A DNA stretch of 64,000 bases, taken from Roseibium sp. Sym1 (GTDB taxonomy: Bacteria; Pseudomonadota; Alphaproteobacteria; Rhizobiales; Stappiaceae). Position numbers and translations under genes: made by a program. How positions within the stretch are numbered: position 1 is the first letter of the stretch; every line of letters begins with the position of its first letter. The stretch is taken from assembly GCF_027359675.1 (NCBI RefSeq), contig NZ_CP114786.1, forward strand, positions 3,074,501 through 3,138,500, given 5' to 3'. The notes below the pieces were generated by a model. That model did no database searches and had not been told where the DNA came from. It was given only the letters and a program-made list of their open reading frames with translations. Below are positions 54,911 to 63,145 of the stretch, in pieces.

Positions 54911-56134
54911 TCAGGCTGCAACCCGGATCTGCCGTGCCAGCTGGCACTGGTTCCAGAGCGCGTGAAGGGCACCGATCAGCCTGTCGACATCGGCGGCATC
55001 ATGCACCGGCGACGGCGTGATCCGCAGCCGCTCCGTTCCCTTCGGAACGGTCGGATAGTTGATCGGCTGAATGTAGATGCCGTGTTGTTCCAGCAGCGTG
55101 TCCGACAGGAACTTGCACTTGGCAGGATTGCCCACGATGACGGGGATGATGTGGCTCGGATTGGCGACATGGGGAATGCCGTGCGTGTCGAGACGGCGGC
55201 GGACCTGGGCAACGATCGCCTGGTGGGCCTCCCGCTCTGCGGAACTTTCCTTCAAGTGCCGGATCGACGCCGTTGCGGCGGCGGCGATGGCCGGCGGCAA
55301 GGCCGTGGTGAAAATGAACCCGCTGGCGAAACTGCGCACAAAATCGCACAGCTCCGCCGACGCCGCGATGTAGCCGCCGACGACGCCGAAGGCCTTGCCG
55401 AGCGTGCCCTCGATGACCGTCAGGCGATCCATCAGGCCTTCCCGCTCGGCGATGCCGCCACCACGTGGCCCGTACATGCCGACCGCGTGCACCTCGTCCA
55501 GGTAGGTCATGGCCCCGTACCTGTCCGCCAGATCGCAGATGGCGGCGATCGGCGCGATGTCGCCGTCCATGGAATACACGCTTTCGAACGCGATCAGTTT
55601 GGGCCGGTCGGGATCCGCGGCTTTCAGCTTTGCCTCGAGATCTTCCAGGTCGTTGTGTTTCCAGATCACCTTCTCGGCGCGCGAGTGCCGAATGCCTTCG
55701 ATCATCGAGGCGTGGTTCAGGCTGTCGGAAAAGACGATGCAGCCCGGAACCTGGGAGGCGAGCGTGCCGAGCGCGGCCCAGTTGGACACGTAGCCCGAGG
55801 TGAACACCAGCGCAGCTTCCTTGCCGTGAAGATCGGCAAGCTCTTCTTCCAGAAGCACATGATCATGTGTCGTGCCGGATATGTTTCTCGTGCCGCCGGC
55901 ACCGGCTCCGCAACGGTCGATCGCTTCGTGCATGGCTGCGATCACCTTCGGATGCTGTCCCATGCCGAGATAGTCGTTCGAGCACCATACGGCGACGTCG
56001 CCGACGCCTTTCGGGTGGGTCCAGGCCGCTCGCGGAAACCTGCCGCATTCACGCTGCAGGTCGATGAAAACCCGGTAGTTTCCGGCGTCTTTCAGTTCGG
56101 CAAGGCGGTTCTTGAAAAATGCCTGATAGTCCAT
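54911..56134 (-). CDS. hemA: 5-aminolevulinate synthase
   Basis: PLP enzyme of 407 aa condensing glycine and succinyl-CoA to 5-aminolevulinate, the first step of alphaproteobacterial heme synthesis. [16 protein letters not shown] near 50-65, [15 protein letters not shown] and the PLP-lysine block [13 protein letters not shown] are conserved. It is encoded between the NnrR regulator and the cytochrome, with an NnrR-like site 58 bases upstream. That suggests a dedicated or anaerobic ALAS copy; a second hemA elsewhere in the genome is likely but not visible. Confidence 0.95.
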   Translation of the reverse strand: MDYQAFFKNRLAELKDAGNYRVFIDLQRECGRFPRAAWTHPKGVGDVAVWCSNDYLGMGQHPKVIAAMHEAIDRCGAGAGGTRNISGTTHDHVLLEEELADLHGKEAALVFTSGYVSNWAALGTLASQVPGCIVFSDSLNHASMIEGIRHSRAEKVIWKHNDLEDLEAKLKAADPDRPKLIAFESVYSMDGDIAPIAAICDLADRYGAMTYLDEVHAVGMYGPRGGGIAEREGLMDRLTVIEGTLGKAFGVVGGYIAASAELCDFVRSFASGFIFTTALPPAIAAAATASIRHLKESSAEREAHQAIVAQVRRRLDTHGIPHVANPSHIIPVIVGNPAKCKFLSDTLLEQHGIYIQPINYPTVPKGTERLRITPSPVHDAADVDRLIGALHALWNQCQLARQIRVAA

Positions 56135-56191
56135 GATGTCCCCGCTTTTTCGATCCTGCCGGGACGATAGTTGCGGGTTGCGCCGGGTTAC

Positions 56192-56205
56192 ATGACAATA
56201 GTCAA
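56192..56205. promoter_or_regulatory. NnrR/Dnr-type palindrome upstream of hemA
   Basis: ATGAC-AATA-GTCAA differs from the TTGAC-N4-GTCAA palindrome by one base. Its centre is about 64 bases before the hemA start, suitable for a -41.5 activator position if transcription starts near 56157. Confidence 0.6.
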
Positions 56206-56316
56206 GCGGACTGGCTGCCTGACGCTATTTCAATGCTGGTGACCCCGCTTGCCTATTGTGCAATATGACAAGGTAAAGCATACCTCTGCTGCCGTACTGA
56301 CCAGGAATGCGAAAAA

Positions 56317-57021
56317 ATGCCGACCGAACGCCAGAGCAAGATCGCCCAGAATTCGCTGCTGCTGAAGAGCTTTCCGCAGGAAACACGGGACATGGTGCTC
56401 AGCCTGTCGAGCTGGCGGGAATACGACCGGGGCGAAACCCTGTTTCTGCAGGGCGAGACCGCCCAGGCCATACACATCGTCATGGACGGCTGGGTCAAGC
56501 TGTACCGGATTGCCCCCAATGGCGGCGAGGCCGTCGTCAACGTGTTCGCAAAGGGGGAAAGCTTCGGCGAGGCCGTCGCCTTCCGCGGCCACGCCTATCC
56601 GGTTTCGGCGGAGGCGGTGACGGCCTGCGAGGTGATGCGCATCCCGAGCGTTGCCCTTCTGGAGGCGATGCGCAAGGACCCGGACATCGCGGTGTCCGTG
56701 GTCGCGTCCACCTTTGTCCACCTTCATTCGCTGGTGTCCCAGCTTGAACAGCTCAAGGCGCAAACCGGACCGCAACGGGTCGCCGAGTTCCTGCTGGAAT
56801 TGTGCGAACAGGAAACCGGCCCCTGCGAGGTGACCCTGCCTTATGACAAGTTCCTGATCGCAGGCCGGCTGGGCATGAAACCGGAAAGCCTGTCCAGGTC
56901 CTTTGCACGTCTCAAGGCCGCCGGCGTACATATCAATCGCAACCATGCCGAGATTGCGGATATCGAACGTCTTCGCGACTTTTCCGAATCCGATCCCGTC
57001 GAAGCCTGGCACAAGGGGTGA
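56317..57021 (+). CDS. nnrR: Crp/Fnr-family regulator, NnrR/Dnr type
   Basis: Transcription factor of 234 aa: N-terminal cyclic-nucleotide-like beta-barrel (about 25-125), dimer helix and C-terminal HTH whose recognition helix contains ESLSRSF near 187-193, the E-xx-SR type that reads TTGA half-sites. The N-terminus lacks the four Fe-S cysteines of FNR, which fits an NO-sensing NnrR/Dnr protein. Neighbouring nor genes and three TTGAC-like palindromes support this role. A partial TTGTG/GACAA dyad at 56256-56271 may be its own operator. Confidence 0.82.
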   Translation: MPTERQSKIAQNSLLLKSFPQETRDMVLSLSSWREYDRGETLFLQGETAQAIHIVMDGWVKLYRIAPNGGEAVVNVFAKGESFGEAVAFRGHAYPVSAEAVTACEVMRIPSVALLEAMRKDPDIAVSVVASTFVHLHSLVSQLEQLKAQTGPQRVAEFLLELCEQETGPCEVTLPYDKFLIAGRLGMKPESLSRSFARLKAAGVHINRNHAEIADIERLRDFSESDPVEAWHKG

Positions 57022-57581
57022 TGGCGATGCTGAAGAACGTTCTTGAAGCCATCGACAAGGCGAATGCCGCCGATCCCACCCAGGAGGACGGCCAGCCGGC
57101 GGCGCTCATCTACGGGCATCGCATGAGCGAGGAACTCGGCCGGCTTTTTCCTAACGCGTCGGAAGCGCTCACGATCGCGGCGCGCGGGCAACATATCGAA
57201 AGATGGATCAAGCCGAGAAAAACCTACCCCGAGGGCAAGGCCGGGTATCATGCCTGGCGCCGGGACCTCGCGCGGCACCACGCGGAGCGTGTCGGCGGTA
57301 TCATGCGGGATGCGGGCTATCCGGAGACGGACATCGAGGCCGCGGCGAAAATGCTGCGCAAGGAAGGCCTCAAGCGGGATCCGGAGGTTCAGGCGCTCGA
57401 GGACACCATCTGCTTCGTTTTCCTGAAATGGTACTTCGCCCCCTTCGCCGCCAAGCACGAGGACGACAAGGTTCTGGATATCGTGCGCAAGACCGCCCGC
57501 AAGATGTCTGACGGATCCAGAGCGCGGGTCCTGGAGGAGTTCGACCTGCCCGCTCCCCTGGCCGGCGCGTTCAGCGCGTAA
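57021..57581 (+). CDS. DUF4202 family protein
   Basis: Cytosolic protein of 186 aa matching DUF4202: YGHRMSEELGRLFPNASEALTIAARGQHIERW near 28-59 with conserved His residues, and CFVFLKWYFAPFAAKHED near 128-145. Function unknown; His-rich helical character is compatible with an HD-like metal site. The ATG overlaps the nnrR stop (TGATG), so the two are co-translated. The last 11 bases overlap the convergent norF gene. Association with NO-regulator genes points to a role in NO or nitrogen-oxide stress. Confidence 0.8.
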   Translation: MAMLKNVLEAIDKANAADPTQEDGQPAALIYGHRMSEELGRLFPNASEALTIAARGQHIERWIKPRKTYPEGKAGYHAWRRDLARHHAERVGGIMRDAGYPETDIEAAAKMLRKEGLKRDPEVQALEDTICFVFLKWYFAPFAAKHEDDKVLDIVRKTARKMSDGSRARVLEEFDLPAPLAGAFSA

Positions 57582-57843
57582 GGCCTGGCGCGAGAAAAAG
57601 GCCGAGCAGCACCAGACAATATATGCCGAGCCCCCAGTTGAAGCCCGATTGCCAGGAAGGGGCCTGCCAGAGCCCCAGATAGCGCGACAGGATCACGCGT
57701 GCCTTCAGCCACGCGATCACAAGGACGAGCGCGCCGGTGGCGGTCGGCCCCGGCAGGACACCGCTCCAGGCCGCAAGAAAAACGGAAGCTGCGCTCAAGA
57801 GCAGAAGCTGCAGCCAGGCGCGGGTAACGGCGGCGGTTTTCAT
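57571..57843 (-). CDS. norF: NorF-like small membrane protein (prokaryotic COX4 type)
   Basis: Three-helix membrane protein of 90 aa, similar to small prokaryotic cytochrome oxidase subunit IV/NorF proteins: WLKARVILSRYLGLWQAPSWQSGFN near 44-68. It follows norE by seven bases and is the last gene of the nor operon. NorF is thought to help NO reductase activity or assembly but is not catalytic. Confidence 0.78.
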   Translation of the reverse strand: MKTAAVTRAWLQLLLLSAASVFLAAWSGVLPGPTATGALVLVIAWLKARVILSRYLGLWQAPSWQSGFNWGLGIYCLVLLGLFLAPGLTR

Positions 57844-57850
57844 CTCCACC

Positions 57851-58438
57851 TCATGCAAGCAGGTAGATGACGGGAAAGAGCAGGACCCAGACCAGGTCCA
57901 CCATGTGCCAGAAGGCTGCGCCGGTCTCGATGTTCGCGGCATCGTCCTTCCAGGCGACCAGACCCAGGATCGCCATGCCGGCCAGGACATGCATCGCGTG
58001 AAAGCCCGTCAGCAGATAGTAGAAAGTGAAGAACGGATGTGTCTCCGTCGAGATGCCTTGCCCCGCGAGATCGGCAAATTCGTGGAACTTGATTGCCAGG
58101 AAAACCGCCCCCAGCGCCATGGCGCCCAGCAGGCACCGGCGCGCGGAGGTCCGGTTGCCGGCCAGTCGGGCCTCAAGGGCCCGCGCGGCCAGAAACCCGC
58201 TGGTGATCAGAACAAGTGTGTTGATCCCGGCAAGCTCCGGATGAAGCTGCACTCGTGCTGCAGCGAACCCTGCGGCATCGGTGATCCTGACGCCGAGAAA
58301 TGCCGCCAGACCCGCCCCGAAGACCAGGAGTTCACTGACGATCAGCACCCACATCAACAGCTCGCCGGGCAGTTGGTCCAGAAGGTCCGGGGCCGGGTTA
58401 GAGGCTGGCTTCGGGGCAGGCCCGTCCAAACTAGCCAC
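57851..58438 (-). CDS. norE: NorE, cytochrome c oxidase subunit III-like
   Basis: Membrane protein of 195 aa of the heme-copper oxidase subunit III family, with five helices (LLMWVLIVSELLVFGAG; HPFFTFYYLLTGFHAMHVLAG; MVDLVWVLLFPVIYLLA). It starts at a GTG that overlaps the norD stop by eight bases. Context in norCBQDEF supports NorE, an accessory of NO reductase. Confidence 0.87.
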   Translation of the reverse strand: MASLDGPAPKPASNPAPDLLDQLPGELLMWVLIVSELLVFGAGLAAFLGVRITDAAGFAAARVQLHPELAGINTLVLITSGFLAARALEARLAGNRTSARRCLLGAMALGAVFLAIKFHEFADLAGQGISTETHPFFTFYYLLTGFHAMHVLAGMAILGLVAWKDDAANIETGAAFWHMVDLVWVLLFPVIYLLA

Positions 58439-60368
58439 CGACGATCTGGCGGTAGATCTGCGGCAGGGCCTGGGTCAGCCTGTCCGGGTGCGGGATCACG
58501 GCGAAGCCGCCCTGGCCGAAGAGTCTGGGAAACCAGGACTTGGCCGACTTGTCGATGGTCACGCCAAAGACGGATTGCCCCAGCCGCCGGGCCTCGCGGA
58601 CGGCCATGCGCGTATCCTCGATGCCGTGCCGACCCTCGTAATGGTCGAGATCGTTCGGCTTGCCGTCGGTGATCACCAGCACAAGCTTGCGTTTGCGTGT
58701 CTGCTCGGCCAGATCCCTGGATACGTGGCGGATCGCGGCCCCGAGGCGGGTGTAGAAACCGGGCTTCAGGCCACCGATCCTCTGCTCGACCAGATTGCTC
58801 ATCGGTTCGTCGAAGCGTTTGCAGGATTGCAGGTAGACACGGTGGCGCTTCAGGGAGGAAAACGCCGATACCGCGAAATCGTCACCACAGGCATTGAGAC
58901 CCCAGGCGAGCGCCGTCAGGGCTTCACGCTCGATGTCGATCACGGCCCTGCCGGTGACCGCGCTTTCGGTCGAGCGGGAGACATCCAGCAGGATCGAGAC
59001 GGCCAGATCGCGCGCCTCCGGCCTGGTCTGAAGCCAGATCCTTTCGTTTCCGGACCCGCCGGCGATGCGTTCGACCTCCGAGCGGACGGCGGTGTCCATG
59101 TCCAGGCGATCGCCTTCCAGATGGCCGCGTGTCGTTACGCGGCCCGGCCGGAGGGCCTCGAACTGTTTCTTCACCGAGCGGATGCGCCGGACCGCGCGGG
59201 GATCCCGTGCGACCTGCCCGTGTTCCGGGTCGGCCTCGGCGACGCTGGTCAGCACGCAGACATGGTCCGGGAGATACCGGCCGCTGCGCGTGTCCCACTC
59301 CGGATAGAGGATCTTTCCGGACAGCCGCTCCCGGTCGACATCCTCGGGTGCCAGGTCCAGGTGCAGTTTCAGCCGGGTCGCCGGTGATTTGGAAACCTGG
59401 CCGAGACCGATCTCGTCCTGGTCGTCGGCCGCCTTCTTGGCGTCGTCGTTATCGTCGTCATCCACACGCCGGTTGAGGTTCAGGAATTCCGCCCAGCTGA
59501 GGATCGCCTCGAACTTGTGCAGGATGAGGCTGTCCTGCCGTTCCGCCTGGTCGGCCTGGCGCCGGCGCGCCCGCACCGTCTTGTCTCCGCCCTCTTCGGG
59601 CGTGCCGTCCGTTTCCCTGTTTTCCACCTCGTCACCGCTGGAAAAGACCACATCCCGCAGGTCCGGCCAGACCGGAGCCGGCCGGAACGGCCTGTAGCCC
59701 CGAGGCGCGCGGATGCCCCCCAGGTCGTCCTGTTCCAGTCTGGCTTTCAGCACCTGAACGTCCTCGGGCAGGTCGGCCGGGTCGCCGAGCATGCGGCGCA
59801 CCAGCCGTTCGATCCGGGCTTCCCAGGACGGCAGCGAGGCAGCGGGGCGCAGTTGCAGGCTCCCATGGCACAGCGCCGAATGAAGCGCGCGGAGGCCCGG
59901 TGCGGTCTCCAGGGTCCTGGTGATCATTCCGGTGATCGCCTGCAGCATCTTCAGATCCGCAAGCAAAGGATCGGCGTCGCCGGCATGTGCCGGCGCATTG
60001 GCGGCCAGCGCCGTCAGCCAGACGTAGAGCGCCGCATTGGCTTCTCGTGAGGGAAACACGGCAAGGGTGGCCGGCAGACGAAGAACCTCCCCGTCAAAAC
60101 TGGCGCGGGGCACGGTTTCCACTTCGGTGCCCAGCCGCCTCAGGAAGCCGAGGCGGTGACGTGAAACTTCCGCGGACACGGGCCGGATCTCCACTGAGTG
60201 GCCCCCGCCCAGTCCGCGGAAGAAGACAGCAAGCCGCCCGCCGACCTCGGAGAGGTCGACCGCGGCTCCATGATGCACCTCGGGCGCATCCAGGCGGCTT
60301 GCAAATGCGTGCCACAGTTTCCCGACCGTTTCTTCGGGTTCCCATGGCTCGAAGTCGATCCTGCCCAT
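58431..60368 (-). CDS. norD: NorD, VWA-domain NO reductase activation protein
   Basis: Cytosolic protein of 645 aa with a C-terminal von Willebrand factor A domain: MIDAS motif DVSRSTES near 480-487 and ITDGKPNDLDHYEGRHGIEDTRMA further on. The N-terminal two thirds are variable and acidic. It works with the MoxR-type ATPase NorQ to mature the NorBC complex, probably by inserting the non-heme iron. ATG 60368 is used rather than the upstream frame start at 60407, which overlaps norQ. Confidence 0.9.
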   Translation of the reverse strand: MGRIDFEPWEPEETVGKLWHAFASRLDAPEVHHGAAVDLSEVGGRLAVFFRGLGGGHSVEIRPVSAEVSRHRLGFLRRLGTEVETVPRASFDGEVLRLPATLAVFPSREANAALYVWLTALAANAPAHAGDADPLLADLKMLQAITGMITRTLETAPGLRALHSALCHGSLQLRPAASLPSWEARIERLVRRMLGDPADLPEDVQVLKARLEQDDLGGIRAPRGYRPFRPAPVWPDLRDVVFSSGDEVENRETDGTPEEGGDKTVRARRRQADQAERQDSLILHKFEAILSWAEFLNLNRRVDDDDNDDAKKAADDQDEIGLGQVSKSPATRLKLHLDLAPEDVDRERLSGKILYPEWDTRSGRYLPDHVCVLTSVAEADPEHGQVARDPRAVRRIRSVKKQFEALRPGRVTTRGHLEGDRLDMDTAVRSEVERIAGGSGNERIWLQTRPEARDLAVSILLDVSRSTESAVTGRAVIDIEREALTALAWGLNACGDDFAVSAFSSLKRHRVYLQSCKRFDEPMSNLVEQRIGGLKPGFYTRLGAAIRHVSRDLAEQTRKRKLVLVITDGKPNDLDHYEGRHGIEDTRMAVREARRLGQSVFGVTIDKSAKSWFPRLFGQGGFAVIPHPDRLTQALPQIYRQIVGG

Positions 60369-60378
60369 CGGTCTGGCC

Positions 60379-61188
60379 TCACCCAAACACGGCCGTGACA
60401 AGATCAAGGAGCCCGCGTTTCACGTCTTCGTCGTCCGTCAAAGGTTCGATCATCGCCGCAAGAACGGCCCGGTTCACCGGCATGCCCTGGGCAATCAGCG
60501 TGGCGGCGTAGACGACCAGCCGGGTCGAAACGCCTTCTTCCAGGTCCTGTCCCTTCAGAGCCCGCAGCTTGCCGGCAAGCCGGACCAGCGCGGTCACACG
60601 CTCCCGGTCCAGGCCGCTTTCCTCGGCGACGACATCGATTTCCAGATCCGGAGCCGGGAAATCGAATTCCAGCGAAAGGAACCGCTGGCGCGTGGACGGT
60701 TTCAGCGTCTTCAGGATGTTCTGGTAGCCAGGATTGTAGGACGCGACCAGCATGAAGCCGGGCGCGGCCAGGAGTTCCTCGCCCGTACGGTCGATCGGCA
60801 AGGTCCTGCGATCGTCGGTCAGCGGGTGCAGGACGACCGTGACGTCCTTGCGAGCCTCGACCACCTCGTCCAGGTAGCAGATCGCGCCTTCGCGGACGGC
60901 GCGGGTCAGGGGACCGTCGACCCAGACGGTCTCGCCCCCTTTCAGCAGATACCGGCCGATCAGGTCTGCGGCCGCGAGGTCGTCGTGGCAGGCAACCGTG
61001 TAGAGCTTGCGGCCGAGCCTTGCCGCCATATGGGCGACGAAGCGGGTCTTGCCGCATCCCGTCGGTCCCTTGAGCAGCATCGGCAGGCCGTTCTTATGCG
61101 CGGCTTCGAACACGCCGCATTCGTCGGATTGCGGCAGGTAGAAGGGGGCGGTGGCCGCCCCCTTTGCCAGGGATACACTTCCTTCCAT
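60379..61188 (-). CDS. norQ: NorQ, MoxR-type AAA+ ATPase
   Basis: AAA+ protein of 269 aa. Walker A GPTGCGKTRF near 40-49, Walker B AICYLDEVVEARKD near 97-110 and the sensor region SYNPGYQ are intact. It lies five bases after norB and ten before norD. Together with NorD it activates the NO reductase. Confidence 0.94.
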   Translation of the reverse strand: MEGSVSLAKGAATAPFYLPQSDECGVFEAAHKNGLPMLLKGPTGCGKTRFVAHMAARLGRKLYTVACHDDLAAADLIGRYLLKGGETVWVDGPLTRAVREGAICYLDEVVEARKDVTVVLHPLTDDRRTLPIDRTGEELLAAPGFMLVASYNPGYQNILKTLKPSTRQRFLSLEFDFPAPDLEIDVVAEESGLDRERVTALVRLAGKLRALKGQDLEEGVSTRLVVYAATLIAQGMPVNRAVLAAMIEPLTDDEDVKRGLLDLVTAVFG

Positions 61189-61193
61189 GAGGT

Positions 61194-62564
61194 CTACTCC
61201 GCTGCAACGCTGGTGGCTTCGCCCGCTTCGATGACTTCACGTTTGGGAAAGGCGATCGCGTAGATGAACAGCAGCGCACCAAGGACGAACGCCGCCCCCG
61301 CGCCGAAGCGCATCCAGTAGAACAGCACCAGCTGGTCCTGCACGTCCATGTAGTATTCGCCCATCACCCGTTGCAGATGCGTCTGGATGGTGCCGGCGAA
61401 GGTCAGGACGAAGGTCATGAAGGACATGCCGCCGGCCATCAGCCAGAACGATGCCATGTTGAGCACCTGGTTGTAGGGATCCCGGCCGCGCAGAAGCGGC
61501 ATCGCGTAGGAGATGATTGCCAGGTTCAGCGACACATAGGCGCCGAAGAAGGCCAGGTGCCCGTGGGCGGCAGTGATCTGCGTGCCGTGGGTGTAGTAGT
61601 TCACGCCATGCAGGGTGTGGAGGAAGCCCCAGACACCGGCGCCGAAGAAGGCGAGGGTGGCACAGCCGAGAGACCACAGCAGCGCGGCCTTGTTCGGATG
61701 GTCCCGCCGGCCCTTCCAGACCATGACGAATGCAAAGGCCATCATCGCGAAGAACGGTACGACTTCCAGAGAGGAGAAGATCGAGCCGATCCACTGCCAG
61801 TAACCGGGTGTGCCGATCCAGTAGTAGTGGTGGCCGGTGCCGAGGATGCCGGAGAACAGGGCGGCGGCGACGATGACGTAAAGCCATTTCTCGACGACCT
61901 CCCGGTCTACCCCGGTCAGTTTCAGCATCAGGTAGGCGAGCACGGAGGCCATGATCAGTTCCCAGACGCCTTCAACCCACAGATGGACGATGTTCCACCA
62001 GTACTGCTTGTCGAGCGACAGGTTGCTCGGATTGTAGAAGCTGAACAGGAACAGCAGCGCCAGGCCCCACAGGCCCAGAAGCAGGATGTTGGTGATGGCG
62101 GTCTTCTTGCCTTTCAAGACCGTCATGGTGATGTTGTAGAGGAACATCAGCGCGGCAACGACAATGCCGACCTTGACCCATTTCGGCTGTTCGATGAACT
62201 CGCGGCCTTCCTTGCCCAGCAGCCAGTTGCCTTCGAACAGGTTGAAGACATAGGTGAGCACGACACCGAGCGTGCCGACCACGAGGATGATGAGCTGCAG
62301 GTAGGCGATCTTGGTTGAGTGGATTTCCCGCTCCGCCTCTTCGGGGATCAGGAAATAGGCCGATCCCATGAACCCGAGCAGCAGCCACACGATCAGGCTG
62401 TTGGTGTGCAGCATCCTGACGATGTTGAAGGGCAGCAGTTCGGAGAGGAAGTTCGGAGCAACGTAGATATATCCGGCCAGCAGACCGCCCAGGACCTGAA
62501 CGGCAAACAGACCGAGCGCAACGGCGAAATACGCCAGTGCGACCTTCTGAGATTGATATTTCAT
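61194..62564 (-). CDS. norB: nitric oxide reductase large subunit NorB
   Basis: Catalytic subunit of 456 aa with 12 helices; reduces two NO to N2O. Heme and Fe-B ligands are recognisable in MLHTNSL, HLWVEGVWELI (His and Glu of the Fe-B site), GTGHHYYWIG and HGHLAFFGAY. There is no N-terminal quinol-oxidising extension, so this is the cytochrome c-dependent cNOR that needs NorC. It lies 24 bases after norC. Confidence 0.97.
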   Translation of the reverse strand: MKYQSQKVALAYFAVALGLFAVQVLGGLLAGYIYVAPNFLSELLPFNIVRMLHTNSLIVWLLLGFMGSAYFLIPEEAEREIHSTKIAYLQLIILVVGTLGVVLTYVFNLFEGNWLLGKEGREFIEQPKWVKVGIVVAALMFLYNITMTVLKGKKTAITNILLLGLWGLALLFLFSFYNPSNLSLDKQYWWNIVHLWVEGVWELIMASVLAYLMLKLTGVDREVVEKWLYVIVAAALFSGILGTGHHYYWIGTPGYWQWIGSIFSSLEVVPFFAMMAFAFVMVWKGRRDHPNKAALLWSLGCATLAFFGAGVWGFLHTLHGVNYYTHGTQITAAHGHLAFFGAYVSLNLAIISYAMPLLRGRDPYNQVLNMASFWLMAGGMSFMTFVLTFAGTIQTHLQRVMGEYYMDVQDQLVLFYWMRFGAGAAFVLGALLFIYAIAFPKREVIEAGEATSVAAE

Positions 62565-62588
62565 CTTGAGGTTCCTTCAGCGTTCAAA

Positions 62589-63041
62589 TCAGCCGGCGTC
62601 GTTCGGCGGCCAGTCCTGGGCGTCGATCTTGTCGGTCCAGATCAGGAAATTGGCGAGATCCCGGATTTCCTCGTCGGTGAGGTTGAATTGCGGCATCTGC
62701 CTGCGGCCCTCGATGCCCGTCGGCATGGATTCCATCCAGCCCTTCAGCGTTTCAAAGGCCAGCTCCGGATCGTCGATGACGCCCCAACGGGTCATGACGT
62801 TGCCGACCTCCGGCGCGAAATAGGCACCTTCGCCCAGAATCGTGTGGCAGTTGATGCAGGCGTTTTCTTCCCAGACATGTTTGCCTGCGGCAACACTGTC
62901 GGTCAGCGTGCTCGCGTTGGTTGAAGTGCTGGTGATGTAGAGATGGCTGTGAACAGACAAACCTACAAAGATGATGATGAAGAACAGTGACCCGCCATAA
63001 AATATGTTTCGGGCCATGCTTTTGGTCATGACTTCGCGCAT
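62589..63041 (-). CDS. norC: nitric oxide reductase cytochrome c subunit NorC
   Basis: Membrane-anchored cytochrome c of 150 aa that passes electrons to NorB. One N-terminal helix (about 13-33), heme motif CINCH near 62-66, and the axial Met in RRQMPQFNLTDEEI. MREVMTKSM is taken as the start: GGGGG lies upstream and the length matches NorC; MTKSM four codons on is the alternative. The first gene of the nor operon, with an NnrR-like site about 75 bases upstream. Confidence 0.95.
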   Translation of the reverse strand: MREVMTKSMARNIFYGGSLFFIIIFVGLSVHSHLYITSTSTNASTLTDSVAAGKHVWEENACINCHTILGEGAYFAPEVGNVMTRWGVIDDPELAFETLKGWMESMPTGIEGRRQMPQFNLTDEEIRDLANFLIWTDKIDAQDWPPNDAG

Positions 63042-63109
63042 GGCGACCGACCCCCTTTTCGTAGCCATTGATGGTGGATGAACCATCGGCGAGCGGCAGG
63101 CGGGACTCC

Positions 63110-63123
63110 TTAACAAAAGTCAA
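63110..63123. promoter_or_regulatory. NnrR/Dnr-type site upstream of norC
   Basis: On the minus strand TTGAC-TTTT-GTTAA, one mismatch from the TTGAC-N4-GTCAA palindrome, about 75 bases before the norC start. Placement suits activation of norCBQDEF by the nearby regulator. Confidence 0.65.
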
Positions 63124-63145
63124 CTGGTCGGAAATTTCGCTGCTG

